NCBI GenBank assembly: GCA_024233865.1
Contig: JACKPA010000017.1
Coordinates: forward strand, 62,001 to 126,000
Reading direction: 5' to 3'
Length of the DNA: 64,000 nt
Origin: Leptospiraceae bacterium
GTDB taxonomy: Bacteria > Spirochaetota > Leptospiria > Leptospirales > Leptospiraceae
In this document: piece by piece, positions 1 through 8,884 of the stretch
Layout: each line of letters opens with the position of its first letter
Numbering within the stretch: position 1 is the stretch's first letter
The notes under the pieces: model-generated
Databases searched by the model: none
What the model was told of the DNA's origin: nothing
What the model saw: only the letters and a program-made list of their open reading frames with translations
Translations under genes and position numbers: made by a program

Positions 1-2151
1 ATTAGGTCTATTTCGAACCATTAAATCAGGAGGGACATTGATAATTGTAGAATTATTAATAACGGCATAGTTGATGGCAGATAACACTTTTTTATCATCG
101 GTTTGCTTGGCAAGGATAGGAACATTTCTTTTAATATCTTCAAGATGATACCCGATTTTATCTTTTAGTTTCTCGTTATCAAAAATTTTATCTTCGATTT
201 TGTTATAGTTGGTTGGAAACAAAAACCGTTCTGCCGCTTTTGCAATAGAGTTAATGGTTTCAGGATTATTTTTGATTCCATCTCCTGAATCATCGGATTT
301 TTGAGCACTATCTTCTTTTGAAGATTCATCTTCCTGTGACTCCATAGCCCAAGCTTCCATAGCTTCTTTGTCTCTCTTTTTAAAAGAGGAGGATTGTTTT
401 TTCTTTTTACCTGATTTTCCTCTGCTGAAAACAATGGCAGAAATATAACCAATAATAAGGCTGATAGGAATTCCTAAGAAAAAAGAAAAGAAATCTACAT
501 TTACAAAGGAAACTACTATAAAAACCAATAAAGAAACTACACATCCAATAACACCGGCTAAAAGATTATATTTATTGTTAAAATCTTCTCTACGTCTTTT
601 TTCTCTTTCCGAAGATTCCATCCTTTGAACATCAGAATTTAGCTTACTAATATGGTCCGGATTTACCTTTGCATTCAACCTGGCATTTTGTGTCCGAATC
701 ATTTCCTGATTAATTATTTTCGCATATTCCAGCTGCTTTTTACAATTCGGATCAAGAATGGCTAAAGAAGTCATCTTATGTAAAACACTAGCCATGTAAG
801 CTTGGTCTACTGCATACAGGGTTGTTTTATCATTTTCACTGTCTTCATAGATGCCAAACTGAGATTTTAATTTACTAGTTAAATCTTTACTTAGCGTATC
901 TATTTCCAAAGGTTCCTTAATGCCAGCTCTTTCTACCTCTTTTTTTATATCTATTGTCAAAAGAGACAATTCTCTTTTGGTATGCTCTGTTACCATTGTA
1001 TTTAAGGATTCTTCCAATTTAGAATAGATAGTCTCATTTTTCCTATCTATAAGCATATTCATTTTATCTAGTAATTTTTCCAGAATACGTATGGAAGTAA
1101 AACAAGTTTCGCTAACATTTTTTGCTAATTCCCCTTTAACTCTATCAAAAGGAAATTCTTTTATAAGGTCAATTAAAGCTTTAACTTTTTCCCGGTTTTG
1201 TTTTCTTCCAGGAGGTGCAGTATCAATAAAATTAATTTTAAAATCTTTAAGTTTTTGTTTAAAATTTCCAGAAATATTTTCAGATAAAACTCGAAGGTAA
1301 TGTGTGGCAAATCTTTCCAAAGCATCCGCTTGCCCTCGATAGTGTTTAACTAATTCGGGTTGTCTAACATAACCACCATCACTACCGATTTCCAATTGAT
1401 CAATAATAATATGATAGTTAGGTAAAATTTCTTCCAGCATTCCTTTTGTGTTACCATATTCCATAAAATCATCGGTAAAATCTTTAAGAGGAACATAGGT
1501 GTAGGGGTCATAAGCTTTTTTTATAAGATGATTTATCTCCTCTTCTAATGAAAAAAGCATAGGATATAACCAAAGATCTCCATTCTTATTTTTACGTAAG
1601 AGTCCATTGCCCGGTGAATCTTCATTCACTTCCCGAACTTTTCGAGACCTATTCGACAAAATAATATCCATCATCGGTTTCGAATATTCAAAACAAGCTT
1701 CCCTGTATGGTCTTACATCAACTTCAATGGAACTTTGAGGAGATACCAAAGCTAACTTTGCCAAAACTTTATTGCTACCCTTAATCAAATAGGGATAAAT
1801 GTAGATCATTCGGTTCGATCCATTTAGATCAACGTCTAACATTTGTCTGAGTGAGTGATTTATAGCATCAGTAGATTTAGCTTGAGAGCCTAAATTGTTG
1901 TATTTTTGAAGAGATTCAGCAATTTTATCAATTGTAAGCAAGCCTCCTGGGTGAAACTTCGGTCCACCTTTTTGCATATCTACTTTTTTGTGCCTTTCCC
2001 TCAACTCGTCCATAATATAACGAGTTGTAGCGGGAAGAGTATTCATGGATTGAGGAGATTTTATAAAAATCGGTGAGGGCTGTCTCGCTTTACCTGTTTT
2101 ATTAATTGACTCTAAATCTATATTATTATCAATTTTTTGCGATTTACTCAT
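1..2151 (-). CDS. Large uncharacterised membrane protein, 3' end beyond window
   Basis: The reading frame is open for 717 codons from the ATG at 2151 to the left edge, with no stop, so the C-terminus is missing. I do not recognise the family. The first 60 or so residues look disordered. A long soluble, largely helical region follows to about residue 525. Two adjacent hydrophobic segments lie at about residues 530-555 and 557-577 and should form a membrane hairpin. After them comes a basic stretch (GKKKK), an acidic Ser/Asp/Glu-rich linker and a further soluble part. It begins 32 bp after the putative anti-sigma gene on the same strand, so it is probably co-transcribed with the ECF sigma factor and may belong to its regulon. 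A GAGGG lies upstream but rather far (about 14 nt) from the start. Confidence 0.75.
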   Translation of the reverse strand, partial: MSKSQKIDNNIDLESINKTGKARQPSPIFIKSPQSMNTLPATTRYIMDELRERHKKVDMQKGGPKFHPGGLLTIDKIAESLQKYNNLGSQAKSTDAINHSLRQMLDVDLNGSNRMIYIYPYLIKGSNKVLAKLALVSPQSSIEVDVRPYREACFEYSKPMMDIILSNRSRKVREVNEDSPGNGLLRKNKNGDLWLYPMLFSLEEEINHLIKKAYDPYTYVPLKDFTDDFMEYGNTKGMLEEILPNYHIIIDQLEIGSDGGYVRQPELVKHYRGQADALERFATHYLRVLSENISGNFKQKLKDFKINFIDTAPPGRKQNREKVKALIDLIKEFPFDRVKGELAKNVSETCFTSIRILEKLLDKMNMLIDRKNETIYSKLEESLNTMVTEHTKRELSLLTIDIKKEVERAGIKEPLEIDTLSKDLTSKLKSQFGIYEDSENDKTTLYAVDQAYMASVLHKMTSLAILDPNCKKQLEYAKIINQEMIRTQNARLNAKVNPDHISKLNSDVQRMESSEREKRRREDFNNKYNLLAGVIGCVVSLLVFIVVSFVNVDFFSFFLGIPISLIIGYISAIVFSRGKSGKKKKQSSSFKKRDKEAMEAWAMESQEDESSKEDSAQKSDDSGDGIKNNPETINSIAKAAERFLFPTNYNKIEDKIFDNEKLKDKIGYHLEDIKRNVPILAKQTDDKKVLSAINYAVINNSTIINVPPDLMVRNRPN

Positions 2152-2183
2152 TTAGCAGATGCTACCCTCACTTTTTTTAAAAA

Positions 2184-2771
2184 TTATTGTGATACGCTAT
2201 CTAGAGTATAACGTATTTGCGTTGCTGTTTCTTTTTTTCCAATAAACAAATAAAACTCTTCCAGCTCTTCCAAAAGTCTTAAATGATTGGGATTGCTTTT
2301 TAACTTGCTTAAAAACAAGTCAAATTTCTTCTTTTCAGCATAATCGTCATTCAACATAATATTGGATTTGTTTTTTTCAAATCCAGATAACTCACTTTTA
2401 ATTTTTTGGGAAGATAAATCGTTGTTTATAAAAATACTCTGAATTACCAACCCTGCAATTAAAAAACTAGCAGCTGCAACCATTGTAAGCTTGTAACTTC
2501 TCCGGTTCAAAAAAATCACGGATAAAGTTTCCAAAATTCCAGGTCTTTCAATATCTTCTTCGATGAGTTTCGTCATTAATTTGTGATTAAAATCACTAGA
2601 AAGTTTAATTTCAGATATTTCCTTTTCTCTAAAATCAGCAAATGCTTTAATTAAACTATTCTCTATAATTCTATGATCGTACTCATCATCTTTACTTAAA
2701 AGACCCAACCTTGGTTTAACGAAATTTTTTAATGAAAATTTACGGTCCAATGCTAATCTCTCCTTTTTCAT
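2184..2771 (-). CDS. Putative single-pass anti-sigma factor
   Basis: 195 residues with one predicted transmembrane helix at about residues 96-113 (VAAASFLIAGLVIQSIF). A charged N-terminal half should face the cytoplasm and a C-terminal domain should lie outside the membrane. The 5' end overlaps the ECF sigma gene by 32 bp, the usual translational coupling of a sigma/anti-sigma pair, and this topology is typical of anti-sigma factors. I see no HxxxCxxC zinc anti-sigma motif, so the assignment rests on position and topology. The start is ambiguous: the ATG at 2771 has a weak ribosome site, whereas an in-frame TTG at 2750 sits 7 nt after a good AAGGAGAG. The C-terminus could instead be a short TPR-like sensor (LLEELEEFYLFIGK). 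Confidence 0.6.
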   Translation of the reverse strand: MKKERLALDRKFSLKNFVKPRLGLLSKDDEYDHRIIENSLIKAFADFREKEISEIKLSSDFNHKLMTKLIEEDIERPGILETLSVIFLNRRSYKLTMVAAASFLIAGLVIQSIFINNDLSSQKIKSELSGFEKNKSNIMLNDDYAEKKKFDLFLSKLKSNPNHLRLLEELEEFYLFIGKKETATQIRYTLDSVSQ

Positions 2772-3315
2772 CTTTCAAAATCAGATGTTTTAACAATTCC
2801 CTCGCTTTAAAAAGCCTACTTTTTACCGTTCCTACGTTACATTTTAAAACAGCAGCGATATCTGCATAAGACATTTCTTCAAAATATCTTAATTCGATCA
2901 CCTGTTTATATATATCGTCTAATTGTCCTATCTTTCTTATTAGATAACTTGACTCGTCAGATAGTTCTAATTTTTTTTCATACCCGACTCGATCATCAAT
3001 AAATTGTTGTTCCGTATGATCAATAGGTTTTTCGATTTCCCTCTTTTTCTTTTGTAATAAGTCCTTTGACTTGTTTACCACAATTCGGTATAACCATGTA
3101 TAAACACCGGATTCTGCTCTAAATTTTGAAATAGACTTAAATCCTGAAATCATAGCATCTTGCACAATATCTTCTGCGTCATCATCATCTCGTAACATAG
3201 ATTTAGCTTTTCGAAAAAGCCTTTCACGATAAGGATTAACAAGCTCTATGTATGCAGATTTATCGCCTGATTTTATTTTCTGTAGAAGAATTTTTTCTTT
3301 CTCCCTTAACGTCAT
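2740..3315 (-). CDS. ECF-family RNA polymerase sigma factor (sigma-70 regions 2 and 4)
   Basis: An extracytoplasmic-function sigma factor that should direct RNA polymerase to a dedicated promoter set. Region 2 is clear in the first 100 residues (YRERLFRKAKSM, DAEDIVQDAM, YTWLYRIVVNKSKD). Region 4 follows near residues 125-180 (YKQVIELRYFEEMSYADIA, then VGTVKSRLFKAREL, the helix-turn-helix that reads the -35 element). About 191 residues is normal for the class, and regions 1.1 and 3 are absent as expected. I chose the ATG at 3315; a GTG two codons upstream at 3321 is possible, and neither has a strong ribosome site. Its 3' end overlaps the putative anti-sigma gene. Confidence 0.93.
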   Translation of the reverse strand: MTLREKEKILLQKIKSGDKSAYIELVNPYRERLFRKAKSMLRDDDDAEDIVQDAMISGFKSISKFRAESGVYTWLYRIVVNKSKDLLQKKKREIEKPIDHTEQQFIDDRVGYEKKLELSDESSYLIRKIGQLDDIYKQVIELRYFEEMSYADIAAVLKCNVGTVKSRLFKARELLKHLILKDEKGEISIGP

Positions 3316-3406
3316 GGACACAATTTTTCACTCATTTACTTCATACAAGGAAAATCTTTTTCCTAACTCTATATCGATTAAAATTTATATATTTATCCTA
3401 TGGTAA

Positions 3407-4477
3407 TTAACCTTTTGGAATTTCTTTAATACTTTCTATTTTCTTCTCAAGATCATTTATTTTTTTTCGAAAATCACCCAGTTTTTGAACAAGTACGGAA
3501 TTTTTCAAATAATCATTCAAAGGCTGTACGGGTGTACTTGCATAGGCTCCTGGTCGAGTTATACTTTTATTTACTCCTGCTCTGTGTAACAAAATAACAT
3601 CATCTACTATTACCAAATGATCTAAAATTCCTGTTTGTCCGCTTGTAATAACTCTATTTCCAATTTTCGTTGATCCCGCAACAATAAATCCGGCAGTGAG
3701 TAAACAATCTTCACCAATTTCAACATTGTGTGCTACATGGCATAGATTATCAAATTTTGTTCCAGCCTTAATTCTTGTTTCTTGGTAAGTAGCTCTATCT
3801 ACACAACAATTTGCTCCTAATCTAACTCGATCCTCTATAACAACATTACCAATTTGAGGTATTCGGTAACTCTTTCCATTTTTATCTTGAGCAAATCCGA
3901 AACCTTCGGAGCCGACTACGCTACTAGAACCAATAATAACTTCGTTTCCTATAATACAATTATAACCAATCACAACATTCGGGTGAATAATGCAATTTTC
4001 ACCAATAATCGCGTTATGCTCTATTACAGTATTTGCCATTATAACCGAATTATCCCTAATTTCAACTTCTTTTCCTATAATTACTCCTGGTCCAATAACA
4101 ACACTATCTTTGATTTTTGCACTTTCATGAACAATTGCAGAAGGGTGGCGTTTGTCCCATTCGCTTTGTTGAAAATTTCTATCCGTATACTTTTGCCGCA
4201 ATAACGCCTGAGCTAATTTTGTATGCTCACATACTATAACAGACAATTCCTTTGTTCCTAAAAACTTTTCCTTTAAATCAGGGTGTGTAACTACAATAGA
4301 GGGTTGTTTTTGGGCAACCGAATCCACAAATTTAAGACTATCTACAAAAACCAAGTCTCCCTTTTTGCAATTTTCTGCCGGAGCAATATTAGTAGCTATG
4401 GTATCCTCTCCCAAAAGTTCTAAAAAAAGCCCTGTTTCTTTGAAATCGAAAAATATTTCAGATGCTAATTTTTTCAT
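3407..4477 (-). CDS. lpxD: UDP-3-O-acylglucosamine N-acyltransferase (LpxD)
   Basis: LpxD transfers a 3-hydroxyacyl chain from acyl carrier protein to the 2-amino group of UDP-3-O-acyl-glucosamine, the third step of lipid A synthesis in the cytoplasm. At 356 residues it matches the family. An N-terminal uridine-binding domain (about 1-105) is followed by a left-handed beta-helix of hexapeptide repeats (IGPGVIIGKEVEI and similar, about 110-310), then a C-terminal helix that packs the trimer. The family segment GSEGFGFAQD is present, as is HVAHNVEIGED, which contains the catalytic histidine. It is the first gene of the minus-strand run into the sigma locus, 86 bp from the sigma gene. Its presence shows that the organism makes an LPS-type outer membrane. 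Confidence 0.95.
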   Translation of the reverse strand: MKKLASEIFFDFKETGLFLELLGEDTIATNIAPAENCKKGDLVFVDSLKFVDSVAQKQPSIVVTHPDLKEKFLGTKELSVIVCEHTKLAQALLRQKYTDRNFQQSEWDKRHPSAIVHESAKIKDSVVIGPGVIIGKEVEIRDNSVIMANTVIEHNAIIGENCIIHPNVVIGYNCIIGNEVIIGSSSVVGSEGFGFAQDKNGKSYRIPQIGNVVIEDRVRLGANCCVDRATYQETRIKAGTKFDNLCHVAHNVEIGEDCLLTAGFIVAGSTKIGNRVITSGQTGILDHLVIVDDVILLHRAGVNKSITRPGAYASTPVQPLNDYLKNSVLVQKLGDFRKKINDLEKKIESIKEIPKG

Positions 4478-4591
4478 TCTTTTTAGTCTGACCTTTTACT
4501 TTATATGCAAATGTATTTTTTAGAAATAACTTTTGCAAATAAATTAATTGCAAGCATTTTTTATAGTAAAGAGACTTCCAGCTCGTTAAAA

Positions 4592-6469
4592 TTACAACCT
4601 TTCGGCTTCCCTTAGCATGTCTCTTATTTTATCGTTTAAATTCGTTTGGGCGACCAGTTGTTCTGCGTGAAATGGATATCTATAACTCCAATTCTTTGAT
4701 TCCGGTGTTCCAGGGACATTAATACGGTGTTCTTCAGGATGAAGAATCATATCACCTCCCTGCTCAATACTCCCGCTTAAATCTTTTGAGAGTATGTAGT
4801 CATGAAGCAGATTGATGCTAAAAATACTGTTTGTTTTTAAAGAAAATTTTACCATCATTTCTAACAATTTTACCCTATCAATCTCTTCCATAGCTTTAAA
4901 GACCTTTTCATAATCAATTTGTTTGGTTTCTTCTTCTATAATTTGATATTTGGAAAAAGCTTCTTTATCCATTATTGTTTTTAAAAATTCGATTTTTTCA
5001 CTTGGAGAAATTTCGTCCCACCAAGCCAGTGAAATGGAAGTATCATGAACTGAAAGTGTAGAAACTGCATTTGTCCTGTAGTTATCATAAGGAAAAAAAT
5101 CACCGCTATCAAAATTTCTAGTCCAGCGGACAACATCCAATCCAATAATTTGCTTTTTGTGAATACTTTCTCTAACAAATTGTGGAACAGCTCCCAGATC
5201 TTCAGCACAAGGTAGCATAGAAGAACTTTCCATAAACAAATCCAATATTTCTTCACCCATTTTTTTCCATATTGCTTCATCTTCCGATAAATGCTTCTGG
5301 GAGAGTTCCACAAGCCGCTTTTTTTCATCTTCTGATAGCTTCTGAAAGGCTTGACTTAAATAAAAATCCCAATGAAAAACATAATGATCCTTTTGAAATT
5401 CATAGATAATTTTATCGTCCACGTATTTTTTAAGGTCTAATTTGGGCTTTTCCGTTTGGATTTGATCTTCTTTCGTTTCTTTATATGTAAACTCTTCCCC
5501 TATAGTGCCAATTTGCGGGCTATAAAAACCGTATCGAGCTGTTTCCATTCCAGATGGTACAGCCCAAATTCGGTACATTCCTAATACGTGATCAATTCTA
5601 TACAAATGGTAAAAATTTTCCAAATATTTTAGTCGATCTCTCCACCATTTATAATTTTCGGTTTTCATAGCATCCCAATTGATTATGGGAAATCCCCAGT
5701 TTTGACCGTCTTTGGAAAAATAGTCCGGTGGAGCACCGGCTTTCAATTCTAAGTTAAATAGGTAAGTTTTTGACCATATATCCGCACTGTTTTCGGAAGT
5801 CAAGATTGGCATGTCCCCTAGAAGATAAATTCCTTTTTCTTCCAACTCTTTTGCTATTTCTTTTAACTGTTGATAAGCAACGTATTGGAGCCATACCTTG
5901 AAATAAAACTCATCTTTGTTATTTTGGATAATTTCCTTCTGTATTTCTTTTGAGTATTTAGAACCATATTCCCAGTTTTTCCAATGCTTACCTTGGTTTT
6001 TTTCATATAGTATTTTAAAGGCAGAATAATCATAAATCCAATCATTTACACTGGCAAATTCATCTAAAACTTTAAAAAGTTCTTCGGAACTTCTCTTTTT
6101 GAATTCTTGTCGTAAATATACCAGTTTTAACATACGGATTCTTTCGTGGTTAATATGAATTGACTTTACTGTTGACGATCTCGACTTTTCGCCTCTACCA
6201 AGCATATAAAGTGAAATAAACAATGGATCAATTGCAAAGGCAGATACGGAACTATAAGGACTTCTACCAAAACCCATGTCATTCAAAGGAAGTATTTGAA
6301 TTATACTAAATCCGCATTTTTCTGCCCAATCCTTTAATATGCGCAAAGAATATATATCGCCACATTCATAAGAATGTCTTGATAAAATGGAAAATAAAGG
6401 AAAGGCAAAGCCAGCCCGTTTTTTGCTTCTAATTATTTCTCGATATGGTAACATTTCTTTATGACTCAT
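4592..6469 (-). CDS. malQ: 4-alpha-glucanotransferase (amylomaltase, GH77)
   Basis: Amylomaltase moves alpha-1,4-glucan segments between maltodextrins in the cytoplasm, feeding glycogen or maltodextrin turnover. The GH77 signatures are in order. The N-terminal donor-site block (WAEKCGFSIIQILPLNDMG, then SPYSSVSAFAIDPLFISL) is followed by RIDHVLGMYRIWAVP with the nucleophile Asp. AEDLGAVP carries the acid/base Glu and VSTLSVHDTS the third catalytic Asp. The 625 residues are somewhat longer than the roughly 500 of short bacterial forms, with an extra helical segment after RYGFYSPQIG. It lies 58 bp downstream of a VOC-family gene on the same strand; I see no regulator beside it. Confidence 0.93.
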   Translation of the reverse strand: MSHKEMLPYREIIRSKKRAGFAFPLFSILSRHSYECGDIYSLRILKDWAEKCGFSIIQILPLNDMGFGRSPYSSVSAFAIDPLFISLYMLGRGEKSRSSTVKSIHINHERIRMLKLVYLRQEFKKRSSEELFKVLDEFASVNDWIYDYSAFKILYEKNQGKHWKNWEYGSKYSKEIQKEIIQNNKDEFYFKVWLQYVAYQQLKEIAKELEEKGIYLLGDMPILTSENSADIWSKTYLFNLELKAGAPPDYFSKDGQNWGFPIINWDAMKTENYKWWRDRLKYLENFYHLYRIDHVLGMYRIWAVPSGMETARYGFYSPQIGTIGEEFTYKETKEDQIQTEKPKLDLKKYVDDKIIYEFQKDHYVFHWDFYLSQAFQKLSEDEKKRLVELSQKHLSEDEAIWKKMGEEILDLFMESSSMLPCAEDLGAVPQFVRESIHKKQIIGLDVVRWTRNFDSGDFFPYDNYRTNAVSTLSVHDTSISLAWWDEISPSEKIEFLKTIMDKEAFSKYQIIEEETKQIDYEKVFKAMEEIDRVKLLEMMVKFSLKTNSIFSINLLHDYILSKDLSGSIEQGGDMILHPEEHRINVPGTPESKNWSYRYPFHAEQLVAQTNLNDKIRDMLREAERL

Positions 6470-6527
6470 ACTATTGGATAGATTTTTTTGTATAGAAAAG
6501 TTTTAAATAAATTTTTAATTTTTATGT

Positions 6528-6974
6528 TTATAGGGATTGCTTTTCAGTGCAGTTAAACATCCATTGAATGCCAAATTTGTCAGTGCAACTTCCAAAATAT
6601 GCACCCCAAAACATATCTTGCAATTCCATTGTGATTTTTCCGTCATCTGATAACTTTTCAAAGAGTTTTTTGGTTTCTTCTCTTGTATTCGGTTCAAGAT
6701 TGATATATATATTATTGCCTTTAAGAACGTTAAATCCCATGGATTCAGGAGCATCAGTTCCCATTAAGACATGTCCTCCTAAAATGAGTAATTCAATGTG
6801 CATTACGAGGTTTTTATCTTCTTCTGCCATTGGTGGCATATCACCTGTCGATGGAATATCGCGAAACCGAGCAATTCCACCACCGCTAAAATCTCCACCG
6901 AAAACGGATTTATAAAAATTAAATGCTTCTTCAGTATTACGAGAAAAATTTAAATAAGTACTGACTCTTGCCAT
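6528..6974 (-). CDS. VOC-superfamily protein, PhnB-like
   Basis: A 148-residue protein of the glyoxalase/bleomycin-resistance (VOC) fold, in the PhnB-like group once annotated as 3-demethylubiquinone methyltransferase. Visible marks are the opening VSTYLNFSRNTEEAFNFYKSVFGG, a central HIELLILGGHVLMGTDAP, and the C-terminal MFWGAYFGSCTDKFGIQWM. These are the conserved blocks of that group. Substrate is unknown; members have mostly been characterised only structurally. It sits upstream of malQ on the same strand with 58 bp between them, so co-transcription is possible but no functional link is evident. Confidence 0.88.
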   Translation of the reverse strand: MARVSTYLNFSRNTEEAFNFYKSVFGGDFSGGGIARFRDIPSTGDMPPMAEEDKNLVMHIELLILGGHVLMGTDAPESMGFNVLKGNNIYINLEPNTREETKKLFEKLSDDGKITMELQDMFWGAYFGSCTDKFGIQWMFNCTEKQSL

Positions 6975-7170
6975 TTTTTTAATTCCCTTTTAATTTACTT
7001 TTTTATGATTTGAGATAACCACATCATTTCTATTTGAATAACCATCTGTCAATTGTAATATAAATTAACTTTGTATCTTATGTAGGGAAAAAAATTCTAA
7101 ATACCAAATCCAGGTTATGATTTTACAATGGATTTTAGAAAGAAAAGAAGATATTGGTTTGACTCGTAGG

Positions 7171-7179
7171 TGATATAAT
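7171..7179 (+). promoter_or_regulatory. Extended -10 promoter of thrB
   Basis: TGATATAAT is a consensus TATAAT preceded by the extended -10 dinucleotide TG. It lies 16 bp before the thrB start codon and would start transcription near 7186, leaving a leader of only about 10 nt without a Shine-Dalgarno sequence. No good -35 element lies at normal spacing. Confidence 0.5.
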
Positions 7180-7195
7180 TAAAATAAATTTTTAG

Positions 7196-8152
7196 ATGGT
7201 AAAAAGTTATAAGCTATATATTAAAGTTCCGGGCACATCCGCTAATCTTGGTCCAGGTTTTGATGTACTAGGTTTAGCTCTAAAAATTTATAATGAATTT
7301 ACTTTTGAATTTAGTAAAAAGTCTTCTTATAAAATACAGTTGCACAATGGCGGTATTCCTCCTTTTGAACCTGAAGATGATTTGGTTCGATTTAGTTATC
7401 TAAAGTATTTTAAGCATTTTTTAGATTCCGTCGAGCCACTTCCTTACGATGTTACAATGAAATTGGGATTACCAATAAAAGGTGGGCTTGGCTCAAGTGC
7501 TAGTGCTGTAGTTGCCGGATTTACGGCTGCTTTTCATATACACAAGCAATTTTTTAAAAAGAAAAAGCTTCCTACGGAAAGCCAGTTTTTGTATGAATTA
7601 GCACTTTTAGAGGGCCATCCGGATAATACAACTCCGGCATATTTAGGCGGATTTATTCTATCTTTTTTTGAAAACGGAGAACGTTTACAATATTTTAAGA
7701 GAATTTTTCCAAAAAATGTCTCTCTTTTTATTTTGATTCCAGACGCTCAAGTGGCTACAATCAGTTCGAGAAAAAAGTTACCGGAAAAATACGAAGTACA
7801 GGATGTTGTTTACAATATGAGTAGGGTAGGGACTTGGATTGAATTTTTTAATTCCAAGAAGTTTAAGCACCTCCAAAGCGCTTTAAATGATAGGGTTCAT
7901 ACTCCTTACCGGTTAAAAGAATTTCCATTTTTAAACTCGATTATTGAAAAAATAAGCCAGCTTGACGGCGGATATTCACTATCGGGGAGTGGTCCTAGTA
8001 TTTTGATTTATTCCAAAAAAAGCAATGGGAAAAACTTTGCAAAACATTTGGAAGTGGCTATTTCCGAAAGTATGAAACAATCTAAAATTCCTTATTATTT
8101 TGGAGAAGTTCTGCCGGAACCAAATGGTATAGACGTAAAGATACTAACATGA
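7196..8152 (+). CDS. thrB: Homoserine kinase (GHMP family)
   Basis: Phosphorylates the hydroxyl of L-homoserine with ATP, the step before threonine synthase. The family opening PGTSANLGPGFDVLGLAL and the glycine-rich GHMP ATP-binding loop GLPIKGGLGSSASAVVAGF (about residues 95-113) are both present, with the C-terminal GHMP block near SLSGSGPSILIY. A length of 318 residues is typical. The ATG at 7196 follows a consensus -10 very closely, so translation may rely on an almost leaderless start. The stop overlaps the next gene by 4 nt (ATGA), which indicates coupling to the phosphoesterase. Confidence 0.93.
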   Translation: MVKSYKLYIKVPGTSANLGPGFDVLGLALKIYNEFTFEFSKKSSYKIQLHNGGIPPFEPEDDLVRFSYLKYFKHFLDSVEPLPYDVTMKLGLPIKGGLGSSASAVVAGFTAAFHIHKQFFKKKKLPTESQFLYELALLEGHPDNTTPAYLGGFILSFFENGERLQYFKRIFPKNVSLFILIPDAQVATISSRKKLPEKYEVQDVVYNMSRVGTWIEFFNSKKFKHLQSALNDRVHTPYRLKEFPFLNSIIEKISQLDGGYSLSGSGPSILIYSKKSNGKNFAKHLEVAISESMKQSKIPYYFGEVLPEPNGIDVKILT

Positions 8153-8784
8153 GTGAAAAATTCATAGCTATTGGTGATATTCATGGATGTTATGATGAAT
8201 TACAGCAAATTCTCGATCGAACTTGCAAATTTCCGGAGCATAAGCTTGTTTTCCTTGGCGATTATATAGACAGAGGTCCAAATGATAATGAAGTTATAGA
8301 AACACTGAAAAATATAGATGGTATTTATATAATGGGAAACCATGAATATTTTCTGATTGATTCCATCGAACCGATTTTGGACGCAAATAAAAAGAACTTT
8401 TTTAGGGACAAGATTCTAAAACAAAAGAATTTAAAACTCGGGAACTATATTTGGTTAAAAGAAAACCTAATCTTTAAATATGAAACGGATTTTTATATAT
8501 TCACTCACGCGGGATTAAACCCCAATAAACCTCTCGAAACGCAAGAAGCAGAGGATTATGTATTGTCAAATTCACCAGAACCATACCCTCAAACTAATAA
8601 AACAGTTGTTCATGGACACATACACAAAGACGATATTATGTTTATTGGAAATAATGTTTTTGTGGATACCGGCTGTGCGATGGGTGGTTGTTTGTCTGCA
8701 TTAGTTTTACCGGAAAAAATTAAGCTACAGAGTAGAAAGTCTAAAAATTATTTTCAAACGAATGTTCTCGGGTATGAAACATGA
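8149..8784 (+). CDS. Metallophosphoesterase, bacterial Ser/Thr phosphatase / ApaH-like
   Basis: A 211-residue calcineurin-like phosphoesterase. The dinuclear metal site is complete: GDIHGCYDEL, GDYIDRGPND, GNHE, a later FTHAG and the C-terminal VVHGHIH. This pattern fits the PPP-type branch that includes bacterial protein phosphatases and diadenosine tetraphosphatase; the sequence does not tell me which substrate is used. It overlaps thrB by 4 nt and is probably translated from the same mRNA. A stem-loop lies 58 bp after its stop. Confidence 0.88.
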   Translation: MSEKFIAIGDIHGCYDELQQILDRTCKFPEHKLVFLGDYIDRGPNDNEVIETLKNIDGIYIMGNHEYFLIDSIEPILDANKKNFFRDKILKQKNLKLGNYIWLKENLIFKYETDFYIFTHAGLNPNKPLETQEAEDYVLSNSPEPYPQTNKTVVHGHIHKDDIMFIGNNVFVDTGCAMGGCLSALVLPEKIKLQSRKSKNYFQTNVLGYET

Positions 8785-8841
8785 AACCAAAAAAATGCTT
8801 TAAATTCAAGCGATTATAGTCATTCTAATCATAGTATAATT

Positions 8842-8873
8842 CCCCCTTCTCAAAGGTGTTTAGGAGAAGGGGG
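8842..8873. terminator. Stem-loop between convergent genes
   Basis: A perfect 10-bp stem, CCCCCTTCTC (8842-8851) and GAGAAGGGGG (8864-8873), with a 12-nt loop. It lies in the 100-bp gap between the convergent phosphoesterase and acyl-CoA synthetase genes. A C/G-rich stem in such AT-rich sequence suits a terminator for both directions, although neither side has a long U tract. Confidence 0.65.
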
Positions 8874-8884
8874 TTGTAAAATTC

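Noticed and set aside
4981..5328. 115-codon frame within malQ
   Set aside because: Same strand but shifted frame; malQ motifs run through it without interruption.
7159..7164. TTGACT as the -35 of the thrB promoter
   Set aside because: Only 9 bp separate it from TATAAT, far below the usual 16-18; the extended -10 explains the site better.
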